Below, piece after piece: positions 18,982 through 27,872 of a DNA stretch of 64,000 bases. The DNA is from an uncultured Collinsella sp. (GTDB lineage: Bacteria; Actinomycetota; Coriobacteriia; Coriobacteriales; Coriobacteriaceae). The notes below the pieces were generated by a model, which had not been told where the DNA came from, ran no database searches, and saw only the letters and a program-made list of their open reading frames with translations. Positions within the stretch are counted from its first letter, which is position 1, and every line of letters starts with the position of its first letter. The position numbers were made by a program, and so were the translations under genes. Where the stretch lies: positions 22,463 through 86,462 of the forward strand of contig CATYJU010000002.1 in NCBI GenBank assembly GCA_958407995.1. The letters run 5' to 3'.

Positions 18982-19407
18982 CTAGCGTTGGCGGCGCCGA
19001 TATTCGCGCACGCGGCGCGACAGATCGGCGAGCTCGTCGCAATCGAGCTCTTCCAAATGCTCAAGATCGTCCATAAAGCGCGCCATGGTGTCCTTTTGAC
19101 GCATCTTGATGAGCGTATTGCAGTAGTTCACCGCCACGCCCGTGAGCATGGCGATGTAGAAGATGCTAATAACGCTCAAGACGACGGTAATAGCGCGGGC
19201 AACCGGTGTTTCGGCCGGAATGTCGCCAAAGCCGATGGTCGAGACCGTCTCGAAGCTAAACCAAAGTCCATCGCCAAAGGTGAGGGTCGTAGGCTCGGAC
19301 AGCCAGACAGCCGTCGAGCACAGCAGGTAAAAGATAAGAAACAGACCCGTGATGCGCGCAAAGCCAGCCTGTCGCAGCACATCGGCAAGCGTCCTCAACT
19401 TGTTCAT
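18982..19407 (-). CDS. Two-TM potassium channel
   Basis: A 141-residue ion channel subunit. Two hydrophobic segments (residues about 17-35 and 72-94) flank a pore loop whose selectivity filter is TIGFGD, a version of the K+ filter TVGYGD, preceded by LWFSFETVS. A short cytoplasmic C-terminus with coiled-coil-like DDLEHLEELDCDELADLSRR follows. The frame is open to 19458, but ATG 19407 (MNKLRTLADVLRQ) has AAGGGG just ahead and is preferred. Members assemble as tetramers. Confidence 0.88.
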   Translation of the reverse strand: MNKLRTLADVLRQAGFARITGLFLIFYLLCSTAVWLSEPTTLTFGDGLWFSFETVSTIGFGDIPAETPVARAITVVLSVISIFYIAMLTGVAVNYCNTLIKMRQKDTMARFMDDLEHLEELDCDELADLSRRVREYRRRQR

Positions 19408-19460
19408 CGCGACCCCTTTTCCCAGACGCCCAATCACGTTCGCCCGGTATTGTCCCACAA

Positions 19461-19518
19461 CCGGCAGCTAGGGACGTTCCTTTTGTGCCGGCAGAAAGGG
19501 ACTGTCCCCAGCTGCCGG
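19461..19518. repeat. Intergenic hairpin repeat with GGGAC and GCCGGCAG words
   Basis: Outer arms CCGGCAGCTAGGGA and TCCCCAGCTGCCGG pair with one mismatch; the loop holds a third GTGCCGGCAG word and a GGGACTGTCCCC core. The inverse complement of its right part matches 5290-5345. Confidence 0.7.
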
Positions 19519-19605
19519 GCGGGAGCGTTTAGCGGCACAGCTGCCAACTGGGCAGGCTGAGCTGGTATCCTTATGCGGTAATGTCTCGATTCGTTAGGAT
19601 TGCAT

Positions 19606-22410
19606 GTGAGAGCTGCCACTGCCCTTCGTTCAGTTATATGTCGCGCCCTGACCATTGTGCTTGCCGCGCTTGCCGTGCTGAGTTCAATCGCGCCTGTTCA
19701 GGCTTTTGCCGATGACTCTAGTCAGCCAGTCAAGACGGTCCGCGTCGGCTGGCTCGTCAACAACGAGGGCTTCCAGGACGGCACCCCCGGCGAGCGTCTC
19801 TCGGGATGGGGTTACGAGTACCTCCAGACCCTGTCGTACTACACGCCCAGCTGGCGGTACGAATACGTCTCCGGCACCTTCACCGAGCTTTTGGACATGC
19901 TCGAGGCGGGCGAGATCGACCTCATGCCCAACATCTCCTACTCCGAGGAACGTGCCCAAAAGCTGCTCTTTTCCTCGAACCCCGAGGGCACCGAGCGCTA
20001 CTTCATCTACGCCAAGCCCGATCGCGACGATCTGGCCAAGGGTGACCCCCAAGCGCTCCAAGGCCTTACCATCGGCTGCAACCCCGGCGTTATGCAAACC
20101 TTCGTTGGCCAACAGTGGCTCGCCAACGAAGGCATTACCTGCACCTATAAAGAAATCAACACTGGCGGTGCCCTCTTTGACGCGCTCGCAAACAACGAGG
20201 TCGATGCCATCATCATGAACGACACGACCTCGTCGCCCAGCGCCTCCCCCATGTTCTACATTGGTTCGAGCGACTACTATTTTGCCGTCCCCAAAAGCCG
20301 CCCCGACCTAATGGACGACATCAATGCCGCCATGTCGGCAATCGCCCGCGTCAACCCACGCTATATCGACGAAGTCAAATCTAACTACTCGGCCCAAAAC
20401 AGCGGTTCATCATCGCTCAACGGCCCCGAACGTTCCTGGCTCAAAACAAATGACAACACCATCGCGCTCGGCTACATTACGGGCAGACTCCCCTACTGCA
20501 ACGAAGACGAAAACGGCGAAATGGAAGGCTCGCTCGCATCGCTTGCGACGACGTTGCACGATAAATTTGGCATTACGGTCAAAACCGTCGCCTTTGATAG
20601 CTACAAGATGATGTCAAAGGCCCTGTCAAAGGGAAGCATAGACGTTGTGCTGCCGGTATACCGAGATTACTGGTTTGCCGAGCAATCAGGCGTTGTGCAG
20701 TCGGTATCGTTGGGGACCATATCCCTCACCGCCATCCACACCGGCAGCGACCTGAACAAAGACCTTCAGAACATCGCCTGTACCAAATCATCGTTTGTCA
20801 ACAAAAATGCACTTGAAAGTCTGTTCCCCACAGCGACCGTGACCGAATACCAATCCGACGATGAAGCGTTCGACGCCCTCAGGAAGGGAACGGCGCACTG
20901 CATCGTCGCTCCCAGCTCACGCATAAAAACCATCGGCGACCGTTATGATCTCAAGGACTACGAGACGGTCGAGCTCCCTGACACCTGTGAGCTCTCGTGC
21001 TGGATTTCGCGCGGAAAGCCCGAGCTGCTGGGAATCATCAACAAGGGCATCATCAATGCCGGAGAATCGCTCTCCGCAAGCAATTACTCCTCCACGTCGT
21101 ACACGGCCCAGGAATCAGACACGCTTCAATTCCTTTTTCGCAACCGCACCGCCATTGCCGCTACCCTCATCGGTATGTTGTCGGTCGGCATCGTCCTGCT
21201 CATCTGGGCGCTCGTGCGCGCTCGAACCGAGCGCAAAAAAGCCGACACTGCCAATGCCGCTAAGACGGCATTCCTCACGCGCATGAGCCACGACATCCGT
21301 ACGCCGCTCAACGGTATCCTGGGCCTTATCGAGATTGAGGAATTGAAGGAAGGCGATATCAAGGTCGCCCGCGAGAGCCGTGCCAAGGCGCGCGTTGCCG
21401 CCAATCACCTGCTCTCGCTAATCAACGACATCCTCGAGATGGGCAAAATCGAAGACCGCAAGCTAACACTGGAGCATGCGCCTTTTAATCTCAAAGAGCT
21501 CTGTGACAATACGCTGGTTCTGTGCAAGCTCCGCGCGTCCAGTAGCGGCATCACCATGCAGGACAATAGTCTGCCGTACGCCACGGGGCCATACATGATC
21601 GGCAGTCCCACCCATATCCGACAGATCATGATCAACCTGTTAGACAACAGCATTAAGTACAACAAGCACGGCGGCTCCGTCACCTTTAGTTCAAAGACCA
21701 AGCCACTCGATAACGGACGCGCGCTCTTTTGCTTTAGCGTTTCGGATACCGGCATTGGCATGACTCCCGAGTTTTTAAAGCATATCTATGAGCCGTTTGC
21801 CCAAGAAGGTGACGATGCGCGCAGCAAGTTCCAAGGAACCGGCATGGGCATGCCAATCGTCAAGTCGCTTATTGAACTGATGGGCGGCACCATCGAAGTC
21901 ACCAGTGAGCTCCATGTGGGCACCTCGTTCTACGTGGAGATTCCGCTCGATATCGACGAGAATCCCCAGGCGCGGGCGAATACGGTTGAGAGTGCGCCCG
22001 ACTGCTCGCTCACCGACATGAACGTGCTGCTCGCCGAAGACAACGAATTGAATGCCGAGATTGCCCAGACGCTGCTAGAATCCGAGGGCGTCGTGGTCAC
22101 CCGCGCCGCCAACGGCAACGAGGTCGTCGATCTGTACCTGTCGCATCCCGCCGGCAGCTTCGATGCGATCCTGATGGACATTATGATGCCGGACATGGAC
22201 GGCTATGAGGCAACCCGCGCGATTCGTCTGAGCGAGAAGGTCGATGCAGCCGATATCCCCATCATCGCGCTCACCGCCAATGCCTTTGCCGAGGACGCCA
22301 AGGCGGCACACGATGCTGGCATGAACGCCCATCTGTCCAAACCGCTCGACTTTAACAAGCTCAAAAACATACTCGCCCGCATCAAGAAAAACGCATCCGT
22401 TTCGCTATAG
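19606..22410 (+). CDS. Hybrid sensor histidine kinase with two periplasmic solute-binding domains
   Basis: A 934-residue EvgS/BvgS-like hybrid sensor. After a signal sequence (LTIVLAALAVLSSIAPVQAFA), two tandem SBP-bac-3-type domains cover residues about 40-270 and 280-500. A transmembrane segment (TAIAATLIGMLSVGIVLLIWALV) near 515-540 is followed by HisKA with phospho-acceptor His in MSHDIRTPLNGI (residue 562), an ATPase domain (N box INLLDNSIKYN, G1 DTGIGM, G2 GTGMGM) and a receiver with Asp in LMDIMMPDMDG (residue 858). A separate output regulator or a further phosphotransfer domain is not encoded nearby. The GTG at 19606 has AGGAT six bases upstream; TTG 19600 is an alternative. Confidence 0.92.
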   Translation: MRAATALRSVICRALTIVLAALAVLSSIAPVQAFADDSSQPVKTVRVGWLVNNEGFQDGTPGERLSGWGYEYLQTLSYYTPSWRYEYVSGTFTELLDMLEAGEIDLMPNISYSEERAQKLLFSSNPEGTERYFIYAKPDRDDLAKGDPQALQGLTIGCNPGVMQTFVGQQWLANEGITCTYKEINTGGALFDALANNEVDAIIMNDTTSSPSASPMFYIGSSDYYFAVPKSRPDLMDDINAAMSAIARVNPRYIDEVKSNYSAQNSGSSSLNGPERSWLKTNDNTIALGYITGRLPYCNEDENGEMEGSLASLATTLHDKFGITVKTVAFDSYKMMSKALSKGSIDVVLPVYRDYWFAEQSGVVQSVSLGTISLTAIHTGSDLNKDLQNIACTKSSFVNKNALESLFPTATVTEYQSDDEAFDALRKGTAHCIVAPSSRIKTIGDRYDLKDYETVELPDTCELSCWISRGKPELLGIINKGIINAGESLSASNYSSTSYTAQESDTLQFLFRNRTAIAATLIGMLSVGIVLLIWALVRARTERKKADTANAAKTAFLTRMSHDIRTPLNGILGLIEIEELKEGDIKVARESRAKARVAANHLLSLINDILEMGKIEDRKLTLEHAPFNLKELCDNTLVLCKLRASSSGITMQDNSLPYATGPYMIGSPTHIRQIMINLLDNSIKYNKHGGSVTFSSKTKPLDNGRALFCFSVSDTGIGMTPEFLKHIYEPFAQEGDDARSKFQGTGMGMPIVKSLIELMGGTIEVTSELHVGTSFYVEIPLDIDENPQARANTVESAPDCSLTDMNVLLAEDNELNAEIAQTLLESEGVVVTRAANGNEVVDLYLSHPAGSFDAILMDIMMPDMDGYEATRAIRLSEKVDAADIPIIALTANAFAEDAKAAHDAGMNAHLSKPLDFNKLKNILARIKKNASVSL

Positions 22411-22452
22411 TTTGTGCTCAACCACCACGCACGACCAGAAAGGAAGCCAACG

Positions 22453-22932
22453 ATGTTTAGGCCCTTACGTCGAAAGAAACGCGCCATCACCGACGAGGAA
22501 GCGCGCGAACTGCTCGCCACCTGCAAGCGCGGCGTCTTTGCCGTCAACGGCGACGATGGCTACCCGTACGCCATTCCCGTCAACTACTTCTTTGACGCCG
22601 AGCACGACAAGATTTATTTCCATGGCGCCAAGGCTGGCCACAAGGTCGACGCACTCAAGCGCGATGACAAGGCCTGCTTTACCGTTTACGGAAACGAGTG
22701 GTACCAGGACGGCGACTGGGCTCCCTACGTTATGAGCACCGTCGTCTTTGGCCGTTGTCGCCTGGCGAATGACACCCCCGCGTTTATCGAGGATAAAGTT
22801 CGCCAGCTCGCGCTTAAGTACTACCCTTCTGCCGAAGAAGTCGAAGAGGAAATCGCCAAGGACATTAAGGGTGTCCAGCTCTACGAGATTACGATTGAGC
22901 ATCTCTGCGGTAAGCAGATTCAGGAAAAGTAA
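22453..22932 (+). CDS. Pyridoxamine 5'-phosphate oxidase-family protein
   Basis: A 159-residue split-barrel flavin-binding protein of the PNPOx-like family. It contains AITDEEARELLATCKRGVFA, then YPYAIPVNYFFDAEHDKIYFHGAKAGHKVDAL, which is the strongly conserved PxNY-x20-HxA-x-GHK pattern of this family and of Nim-type proteins, followed by FTVYGNEW. Nim-like members can reduce nitroimidazoles, but the family covers many roles; I do not assign one. The ATG at 22453 has AAAGGAAG upstream. A terminator follows. Confidence 0.85.
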   Translation: MFRPLRRKKRAITDEEARELLATCKRGVFAVNGDDGYPYAIPVNYFFDAEHDKIYFHGAKAGHKVDALKRDDKACFTVYGNEWYQDGDWAPYVMSTVVFGRCRLANDTPAFIEDKVRQLALKYYPSAEEVEEEIAKDIKGVQLYEITIEHLCGKQIQEK

Positions 22933-22975
22933 GCCTCCGCAGAAGGTCTGCGCCCAATGGTTACAGATGCCTTAC

Positions 22976-23017
22976 CACACGGGGCCTTCTAGCCGACTTG
23001 GCAGAAGGCCCCGTGTG
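22976..23017. terminator. Terminator between convergent genes at 22.95 kb
   Basis: A perfect 15-bp stem (CACACGGGGCCTTCT and its complement) with a 12-base loop between the PNPOx-like gene and the leftward aminotransferase. Confidence 0.8.
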
Positions 23018-23027
23018 CAGTGCACAC

Positions 23028-24242
23028 TTACCGCGCATTAAAAACGTAGCGGTCCAGGCGGTCGCACGCTTCCCTTACGCGCGAAAGCGGCAGCGCCAGA
23101 TTCACACGAATGTGGCAGGGTCCATGGAACGGGCGGCCGTCCTGATACCCCACGCCCACGCGCGCCCCCTCGTCGAGCAGCCACTGAATATCGCGGCCAT
23201 GCTCGCGGCACCACTCGGTGCAGTCAATAAACACCATGTACGTGCCCTGCGGACATGAAAACGCGATGCCCTTCCAGTGTTTTTCTGCATACGTGCAGAA
23301 GTACTCGATATTGCCGGCAAGCACCTGGTTGAGCTCGTCCACCCACTCGTAGCCTTGCGGCTGGTAGGCACCGATAAGCGCATGCATGGAGAGGACATTC
23401 ATCTCGTTGTAGTGGGTCTTGTTGGACACGGCGCACATGCGGTCGCGCAGCGTCTCGTTGTAGACAATGTGGTAGCTGCCGACCAGGCCCGCCAGGTTGA
23501 ACGTCTTGCTGGGCGCGTAGAGGGCAACCGTGCGCATGCGGGCATCCTCGCTCACCGACTGCGTCGGGATATGCTTGTGCCCCGGCAGGATGATATCGGA
23601 CCAAATCTCGTCCGAGATCACCACGCAATCGTGCTGGCGATAGATGTCCATGGCGCGCTCGATCTCGTCGCGCTCCCATACGCGGCCGCAGGGATTGTGC
23701 GGCGAGCAGAACACCGCGGCATGGATGTGGTTTTGGGCGAGCTTGTGCTCCATGTCCTCAAAGTCCATACGCCACACGCCTTGATCGTCGAGCTTAAGCG
23801 GGCTGTGGACAATACGATAGCCCGCGGCTTCGATGGATTTGGTAAAGCCGATGTAGGTGGGGCTATGGACCAGCACCGCATCGCCCGGCTGGACATACGC
23901 GCGCAACGTCGACACGACACCGCCCAGCACGCCGTTTTCGTAGCCGATATGCTCCGGTGCCAAGCCCTCAACGCCATTGCGGCGCCTCTGCCATTCGATG
24001 ATGCGATCGAAATACTCGGGACGCGGATTGAAGTAGCCAAACATGGGGTGCTGAGCGCGCTTGATGATGTACTCCTGGACCGTGGGCACCGTGGCAAAAT
24101 TCATGTCGGCCACCCACATGGGGATGCGGTCGAAGCCCTCGTCGGGTGCGTTCGGAGCCATGCCGGGGATCTCGCCCCAGGAGTCAACGGCGATGGAGTC
24201 CATGCCGTGGCGGTCGATAAGCGAGCTAAAGTCGTATTTCAT
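23028..24242 (-). CDS. MalY/PatB-type PLP enzyme (C-S lyase or aminotransferase)
   Basis: A 404-residue pyridoxal-phosphate enzyme of fold type I, MalY/PatB subgroup. MalY/PatB features are IPMWVADMNFATVPTVQEYI near the start, FGYFNPRPEYFDRIIEWQRRR, the SPHNPCGRVW motif, and the cofactor-binding lysine in LYAPSKTFNLAGLVGS. Members cleave cystathionine or cysteine C-S bonds; some act as aminotransferases. Length of about 400 is typical. It is a single gene with a terminator downstream. Whether it works in methionine synthesis or sulfide release cannot be told. Confidence 0.87.
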   Translation of the reverse strand: MKYDFSSLIDRHGMDSIAVDSWGEIPGMAPNAPDEGFDRIPMWVADMNFATVPTVQEYIIKRAQHPMFGYFNPRPEYFDRIIEWQRRRNGVEGLAPEHIGYENGVLGGVVSTLRAYVQPGDAVLVHSPTYIGFTKSIEAAGYRIVHSPLKLDDQGVWRMDFEDMEHKLAQNHIHAAVFCSPHNPCGRVWERDEIERAMDIYRQHDCVVISDEIWSDIILPGHKHIPTQSVSEDARMRTVALYAPSKTFNLAGLVGSYHIVYNETLRDRMCAVSNKTHYNEMNVLSMHALIGAYQPQGYEWVDELNQVLAGNIEYFCTYAEKHWKGIAFSCPQGTYMVFIDCTEWCREHGRDIQWLLDEGARVGVGYQDGRPFHGPCHIRVNLALPLSRVREACDRLDRYVFNAR

Positions 24243-24354
24243 GCTGAACTCCCGTGCAAAGTTGATTGTTTTGGTAGGCGTTATTGTCCACCAGCGTGGG
24301 CGGTTTTGGCATGGGGTTTGCTGTTGATTTTGACGGATACGGGCAGATGGCAGA

Positions 24355-25092
24355 TTAGTCTTGAGCGTCGTTGATGGCGGTTACCGTCAACCCGGCTCCG
24401 TCGACCGTAAACGATATGTCGAGCCCGGCGTAAGCCAAATGGTAAACGCGGTTTGGCTCGTGCTTGCTGCCCGCGCGGCGCGGATCTTGGCAAAGGACCT
24501 CGACCAAGCCGGGGAGCTTTGCGGGCGGGACCATATCCTGCAGCGCTTGTGGAAACTCAACATCGAGCTCTTGCCACGGAGCACCCTCAATCCAGCCGCC
24601 TGTCGCATCCGGGTGGCAGTCCGCAAACGGAATGTAGGGCTTAATGTCGTAGATGGGCGTGCCGTCGCGCAGGTCGGCCCCCAGCACATGGATGATGGGG
24701 CCGTCATCGGTAAGCTCGATACGATCGAGCTTGACACAGGTAAGACCGATGGGATTAGGGCGAAATGGACTGCGTGTGGCAAACACGCCCACGCGCTTGG
24801 CTCCACCCAACCGCGGCGGGCGCACGGTTTTCGACCATTTTGCGTTGGTGCCGGACCTGTCCTGCGTCTTGGCATCGGCAGCTATGTCCTTAGCCGTGCC
24901 GCCGGGCGTTCCGTTTTCGAAGCGCCACAGCAGCCATAGGTGAGAGAAGGAGTCCAGACCCTCGACCGCTGCGTTGGAGGCAAATTCCGGCTCAAAGACA
25001 ATGCGTCCCTGCAGATGGGGCGCCAAAAAGCTGTTGCGCGGAATGCCAAACTTCTGCGGCAGATCGGTATGTATGTGTGCAATAGGTTCCAT
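24355..25092 (-). CDS. trmO: TrmO-type tRNA methyltransferase
   Basis: A 245-residue TrmO (TsaA-like) protein, which adds a methyl group to N6-threonylcarbamoyladenosine at position 37 of a tRNA. The N-terminus (PIAHIHTDLPQKFGIPRN) and the family motifs FSHLWLLW, RVGVFATRSPFRPNPIGL and GTPIYDIKPYIPFAD are all present. Length is in the normal range, with a C-terminal extension like E. coli TrmO. The frame is open far upstream, but family starts are at MEPIAHI (25092) or the neighbouring ATG at 25101; neither has a strong ribosome-binding site. Confidence 0.9.
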   Translation of the reverse strand: MEPIAHIHTDLPQKFGIPRNSFLAPHLQGRIVFEPEFASNAAVEGLDSFSHLWLLWRFENGTPGGTAKDIAADAKTQDRSGTNAKWSKTVRPPRLGGAKRVGVFATRSPFRPNPIGLTCVKLDRIELTDDGPIIHVLGADLRDGTPIYDIKPYIPFADCHPDATGGWIEGAPWQELDVEFPQALQDMVPPAKLPGLVEVLCQDPRRAGSKHEPNRVYHLAYAGLDISFTVDGAGLTVTAINDAQD

Positions 25093-25233
25093 GCCGGTCA
25101 TTGTACGGCATGGAGGTGCGTGGCGTTGCGCGCAATTCTTCGCCGCGGTTCCCCGTCGTGCAACCAACGGTTGCTTGGAAGGGCGCCTGCCGCCGCGTAT
25201 GCTTAAGCCATCAACCAGCAGAAAGGAGCCGCC

Positions 25234-26061
25234 ATGGCCTTTGCAGAAAAGCTCATCGCTGTCCGTCGCGCCCATCACCTTACCCAGGAGCAGCTCGCCG
25301 CCAAGCTCTTCGTCACACGCCAAGCCGTCAGCCGTTGGGAACGCGGCGAGGTCACACCGGGCATCGACATGATGAAGCTCATCGCCGCCGTGACCGACGA
25401 GCCCCTGTCTCACCTGCTCGAAATGCCCGAGCACTATTGCCAGAGCTGCGGCATGATACTCACGCCCGACGACTGCGGTACCGATGCTGCGGGCGCCGCG
25501 ACCGATCATTACTGCAAGTGGTGCTACGACCACGGCAAGTACACCTACGACACCACCATGGAGGCAATGATCGAGGATTGTGCCCCGCGGCTGGCACAAA
25601 ACACCGGCATGTCACTCGACGAAGCCGTCTCGCTCATGGGCGCCGTCTTGCCGCAACTGGAACGCTGGCGCGCCGTGCAGGAAAACGAGGAGCGCTACGG
25701 TGCCGAGGCGCGGGCGCGCTATGGCGACGAGGCGATCGACGCAGCAAACGAAACGTTACTGGACATGGATCCTCAGACATGGAACGACATGAAGGAACTT
25801 GAACGCGCTATTCTGGGTCAGCTCTCGATTGCCATGGGCGACGGCGATGCGGATGGAAGCGAGGCTCGCAAGCTCGTCGCGATGCATCGTCGTTGGATTG
25901 GTCTCAACTGGGGGCGCGAACCCCAGAACGAAGCGTACCTGGGTCTCGCCCACGGCTATCTTGCCGACCAGCGCTTTGCTGACTACTACGACAAGCCCTG
26001 CGGCACCGGAGCCACGGCGTTTCTGGTGCAGGCCATCGAGTCGTCGTTGACGCGCGCATAG
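25234..26061 (+). CDS. XRE helix-turn-helix, zinc ribbon and TipAS fusion regulator
   Basis: A 275-residue protein with three parts. Residues 1-60 form an XRE-type helix-turn-helix (LTQEQLAAKLFVTRQAVSRWERGE). A zinc ribbon follows with paired cysteines C69/C72 and C94/C97 (CQSC and CKWC). Residues about 106-275 resemble the TipAS ligand-binding domain of thiopeptide regulators: LVAMHRRWIGLNW, then YLGLAHGYLADQRFADYYDK and GTGATAFLVQAIESSL. In TipA this domain follows a MerR helix-turn-helix, so an XRE/zinc-ribbon partner is unusual. Start ATG 25234 after AAAGGAG. The inducer could be a thiopeptide-like drug, by analogy. Confidence 0.82.
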   Translation: MAFAEKLIAVRRAHHLTQEQLAAKLFVTRQAVSRWERGEVTPGIDMMKLIAAVTDEPLSHLLEMPEHYCQSCGMILTPDDCGTDAAGAATDHYCKWCYDHGKYTYDTTMEAMIEDCAPRLAQNTGMSLDEAVSLMGAVLPQLERWRAVQENEERYGAEARARYGDEAIDAANETLLDMDPQTWNDMKELERAILGQLSIAMGDGDADGSEARKLVAMHRRWIGLNWGREPQNEAYLGLAHGYLADQRFADYYDKPCGTGATAFLVQAIESSLTRA

Positions 26062-26112
26062 ACCGCGGCAGCTTTGGGTATTTCAATCAAAACCTCAACC
26101 GATTGGAGACCT

Positions 26113-26358
26113 ATGGCTACTGATCATGAGCTCACGCTGTACGTTATGACCGGCTGCCCGTATTGCATAAAAGTCAAGCGCTTCCTGGCCGATAACGGCG
26201 TGACCATTCCCGAACGCAATATCTCGACCGATTCCGAAGCCGAGCAGACACTCATCGCCGTCGGCGGAAAACGCCAGGTTCCCTGCCTGTTCATCGACGG
26301 CAAGCCGCTCTACGAGTCGAGCGATATCATCGCGTGGGCACAGAAGAACCTGCTCTAG
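26113..26358 (+). CDS. Glutaredoxin-like protein
   Basis: An 81-residue thiol-disulfide protein with a glutaredoxin fold. The active site is CPYC in YVMTGCPYCIKVKRFL near residue 16, the cis-proline segment is RQVPCLFIDG, and it ends with LYESSDIIAWAQKNL, similar to GST N-terminal domains. The frame is open from 26074, but ATG 26113 follows GGAGAC and gives a normal-length protein. Predicted cytoplasmic reductant; a glutathione-dependent role is not certain in this lineage, which generally lacks glutathione synthesis. Confidence 0.88.
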   Translation: MATDHELTLYVMTGCPYCIKVKRFLADNGVTIPERNISTDSEAEQTLIAVGGKRQVPCLFIDGKPLYESSDIIAWAQKNLL

Positions 26359-26373
26359 TACAACATAGTCATC

Positions 26374-26413
26374 GGGGACGTTCTTGAATGACCAGTCGTT
26401 AAAGAACGTCCCC
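26374..26413. terminator. GGGGACGTTCTT hairpin terminator, repeat-family member
   Basis: Perfect 12-bp arms (GGGGACGTTCTT and its complement) around a 16-base loop, between the convergent glutaredoxin and Dus genes. The GGGGACGTTC word is shared with the hairpins near 5.3 and 19.5 kb. Confidence 0.75.
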
Positions 26414-26422
26414 TACGACTAG

Positions 26423-27376
26423 CTAGCCGTGGAAGCGGGCTGTGGGTGCGAGTGGCTGCTCGCGAAAGACGCGCTCGACGGCGGCGCGGTATTCGTCGAC
26501 CTTTTTGGTCTTACGTACGAGTTTGTGAACGGTAGCGGGGTCGGCGAAAGCGCACTTGGCGTAGAACCACCACTCCTTCATACGAAAAACCGCATTACCG
26601 CCAATCTCTTCTGCATAGGCCGCAAACAGCGTATCGTGGAAACGCTGCAGCTCAGCAGCCGTGGCAGCAGGACCGCCCTTAACCATGCGAGCCAGCGCGG
26701 GGTTCGCGAGCAGGCCGCGTCCCAGCATCACATGGCGCGTGCCGGGATAGGCCTCCACCAGCGCGTCCATATCCTCAAGATCAAAAATGTCACCGTTATA
26801 GGCGACCGGAAACGGCGCACGCTCCAGCGTTTCACCATAGAACTCCTTGCGCGGCGAGCCCGTATAGCGGTCCTTTTGCACGCGCGGGTGCACAATCAGC
26901 TCTGCCAGCGGCATGCGGCAATACAGATCGAGCACGCGCTCGTATTCGTCGTCGCTCTCCAGCCCCAGCCTGGTCTTTACCGATACCGGCAACGGCGACC
27001 GCTCGCACACATCACTCAAGAACACCTCGAGCTCGTCGAGATTGCGCAAGAAACCCGAACCCTTGCCCTTGGCGACAACCGTCCCCGAGGGGCAACCCAG
27101 GTTGAGATTGACCTCGCGGTAGCCCATGTCGGCGAGCACCTGTGCCGCCCATACAAACTCGTCCGCGTTCTTGGACATCAGTTGAGGTACCACGTTGAGC
27201 CCCTGGTTGTTGGCAGAATCGATCTCCTTAAACGCCTTGCCGCCAAAGCGGTTTCCCACCCGCGGCGGCGGCAAGAACGGCGTGTAATAGCAATCGAGCG
27301 CACCGAAGCACTCCGCATGCACACGACGGAACACATGCCCGGTAATCCCCTCCATAGGGGCAAGCGAAAGAATCAT
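26423..27376 (-). CDS. tRNA-dihydrouridine synthase
   Basis: A 317-residue FMN-dependent tRNA-dihydrouridine synthase. The N-terminal LAPMEGITGHVFRR, the catalytic cysteine in NLNLGCPSGTVVAKGKGS, the strand VSVKTRLGLES, then IVHPRVQKDRYTGSPR and YNGDIFDLEDMDALV, and the FMN-phosphate segment MLGRGLLANPALAR identify the family. Which uridine it reduces cannot be decided. Single gene, ATG 27376. Confidence 0.93.
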   Translation of the reverse strand: MILSLAPMEGITGHVFRRVHAECFGALDCYYTPFLPPPRVGNRFGGKAFKEIDSANNQGLNVVPQLMSKNADEFVWAAQVLADMGYREVNLNLGCPSGTVVAKGKGSGFLRNLDELEVFLSDVCERSPLPVSVKTRLGLESDDEYERVLDLYCRMPLAELIVHPRVQKDRYTGSPRKEFYGETLERAPFPVAYNGDIFDLEDMDALVEAYPGTRHVMLGRGLLANPALARMVKGGPAATAAELQRFHDTLFAAYAEEIGGNAVFRMKEWWFYAKCAFADPATVHKLVRKTKKVDEYRAAVERVFREQPLAPTARFHG

Positions 27377-27399
27377 CTACTCTTCTCTCATATCAGCGG

Positions 27400-27430
27400 A
27401 TGTGACAAAGGAACCGCCCCCTTGTTACAT
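27400..27430. repeat. TGTGACAAAGG intergenic hairpin, copy 1
   Basis: Arms ATGTGACAAAGG and CCTTGTTACAT pair with about one mismatch. Near-identical arms recur at 29247-29279 and 35432-35464. Confidence 0.65.
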
Positions 27431-27515
27431 GCATTATGCCTTGTGCTCCAGATGATTCACAAGGCAGAGGCAGCAGCTTGACGATAATCACCCTTCCATC
27501 CGGCGCCTCATACAA

Positions 27516-27697
27516 CGAAGGTGAATGGTTTTCCGCGAAGTGAACGAGTGAAATCGGACCCTCGATGCATCGACACTTTTGGAAGGCCAATTCCTGCGGT
27601 TTTATCACTCAAATCCTGCGGTTTTAGCGTCGAAAAACGTGGGTGCTTCAGGGGTCCAAATTAGGTCGTTCACTTCTCGGGAAACCATTCACCTTCG
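27516..27697. repeat. 182-bp palindromic element, copy A
   Basis: The terminal arms are 31 bases long (27516-27546 and 27667-27697) and nearly perfect inverted repeats; both hold a GAAGTGAACG core. Weaker internal pairing continues (GGACCCTCGATGCATCGA with GGTGCTTCAGGGGTCC). The element at 29049-29232 shares the core words. No coding frame is evident. It may be a small non-autonomous mobile element or a large folded terminator-like structure. Confidence 0.65.
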
Positions 27698-27872
27698 ATT
27701 TGCTGTTTGTGGGCATCGGCAGCGGCTTCATGCTCCAAAAGACGACGTTCGCGATCAAACGACCACCAACAGCACGCTGTTGACCGCTATATGAACAACA
27801 GACGTCCTGCACTCATTTATACTCAAACGCATGCGCGCATCGCCCCCGAATAACGATGAGAGCCGAGGCCCC

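Larger units (their letters stand above)
27377..27872. other. Gene-poor 496-bp interval with two repeats
   Basis: No convincing coding frame. It holds the ATGTGACAAAGG hairpin at 27400-27430 and the 182-bp palindromic element at 27516-27697. The last 170 bp presumably carry the promoter of the membrane-protein gene. Confidence 0.6.
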
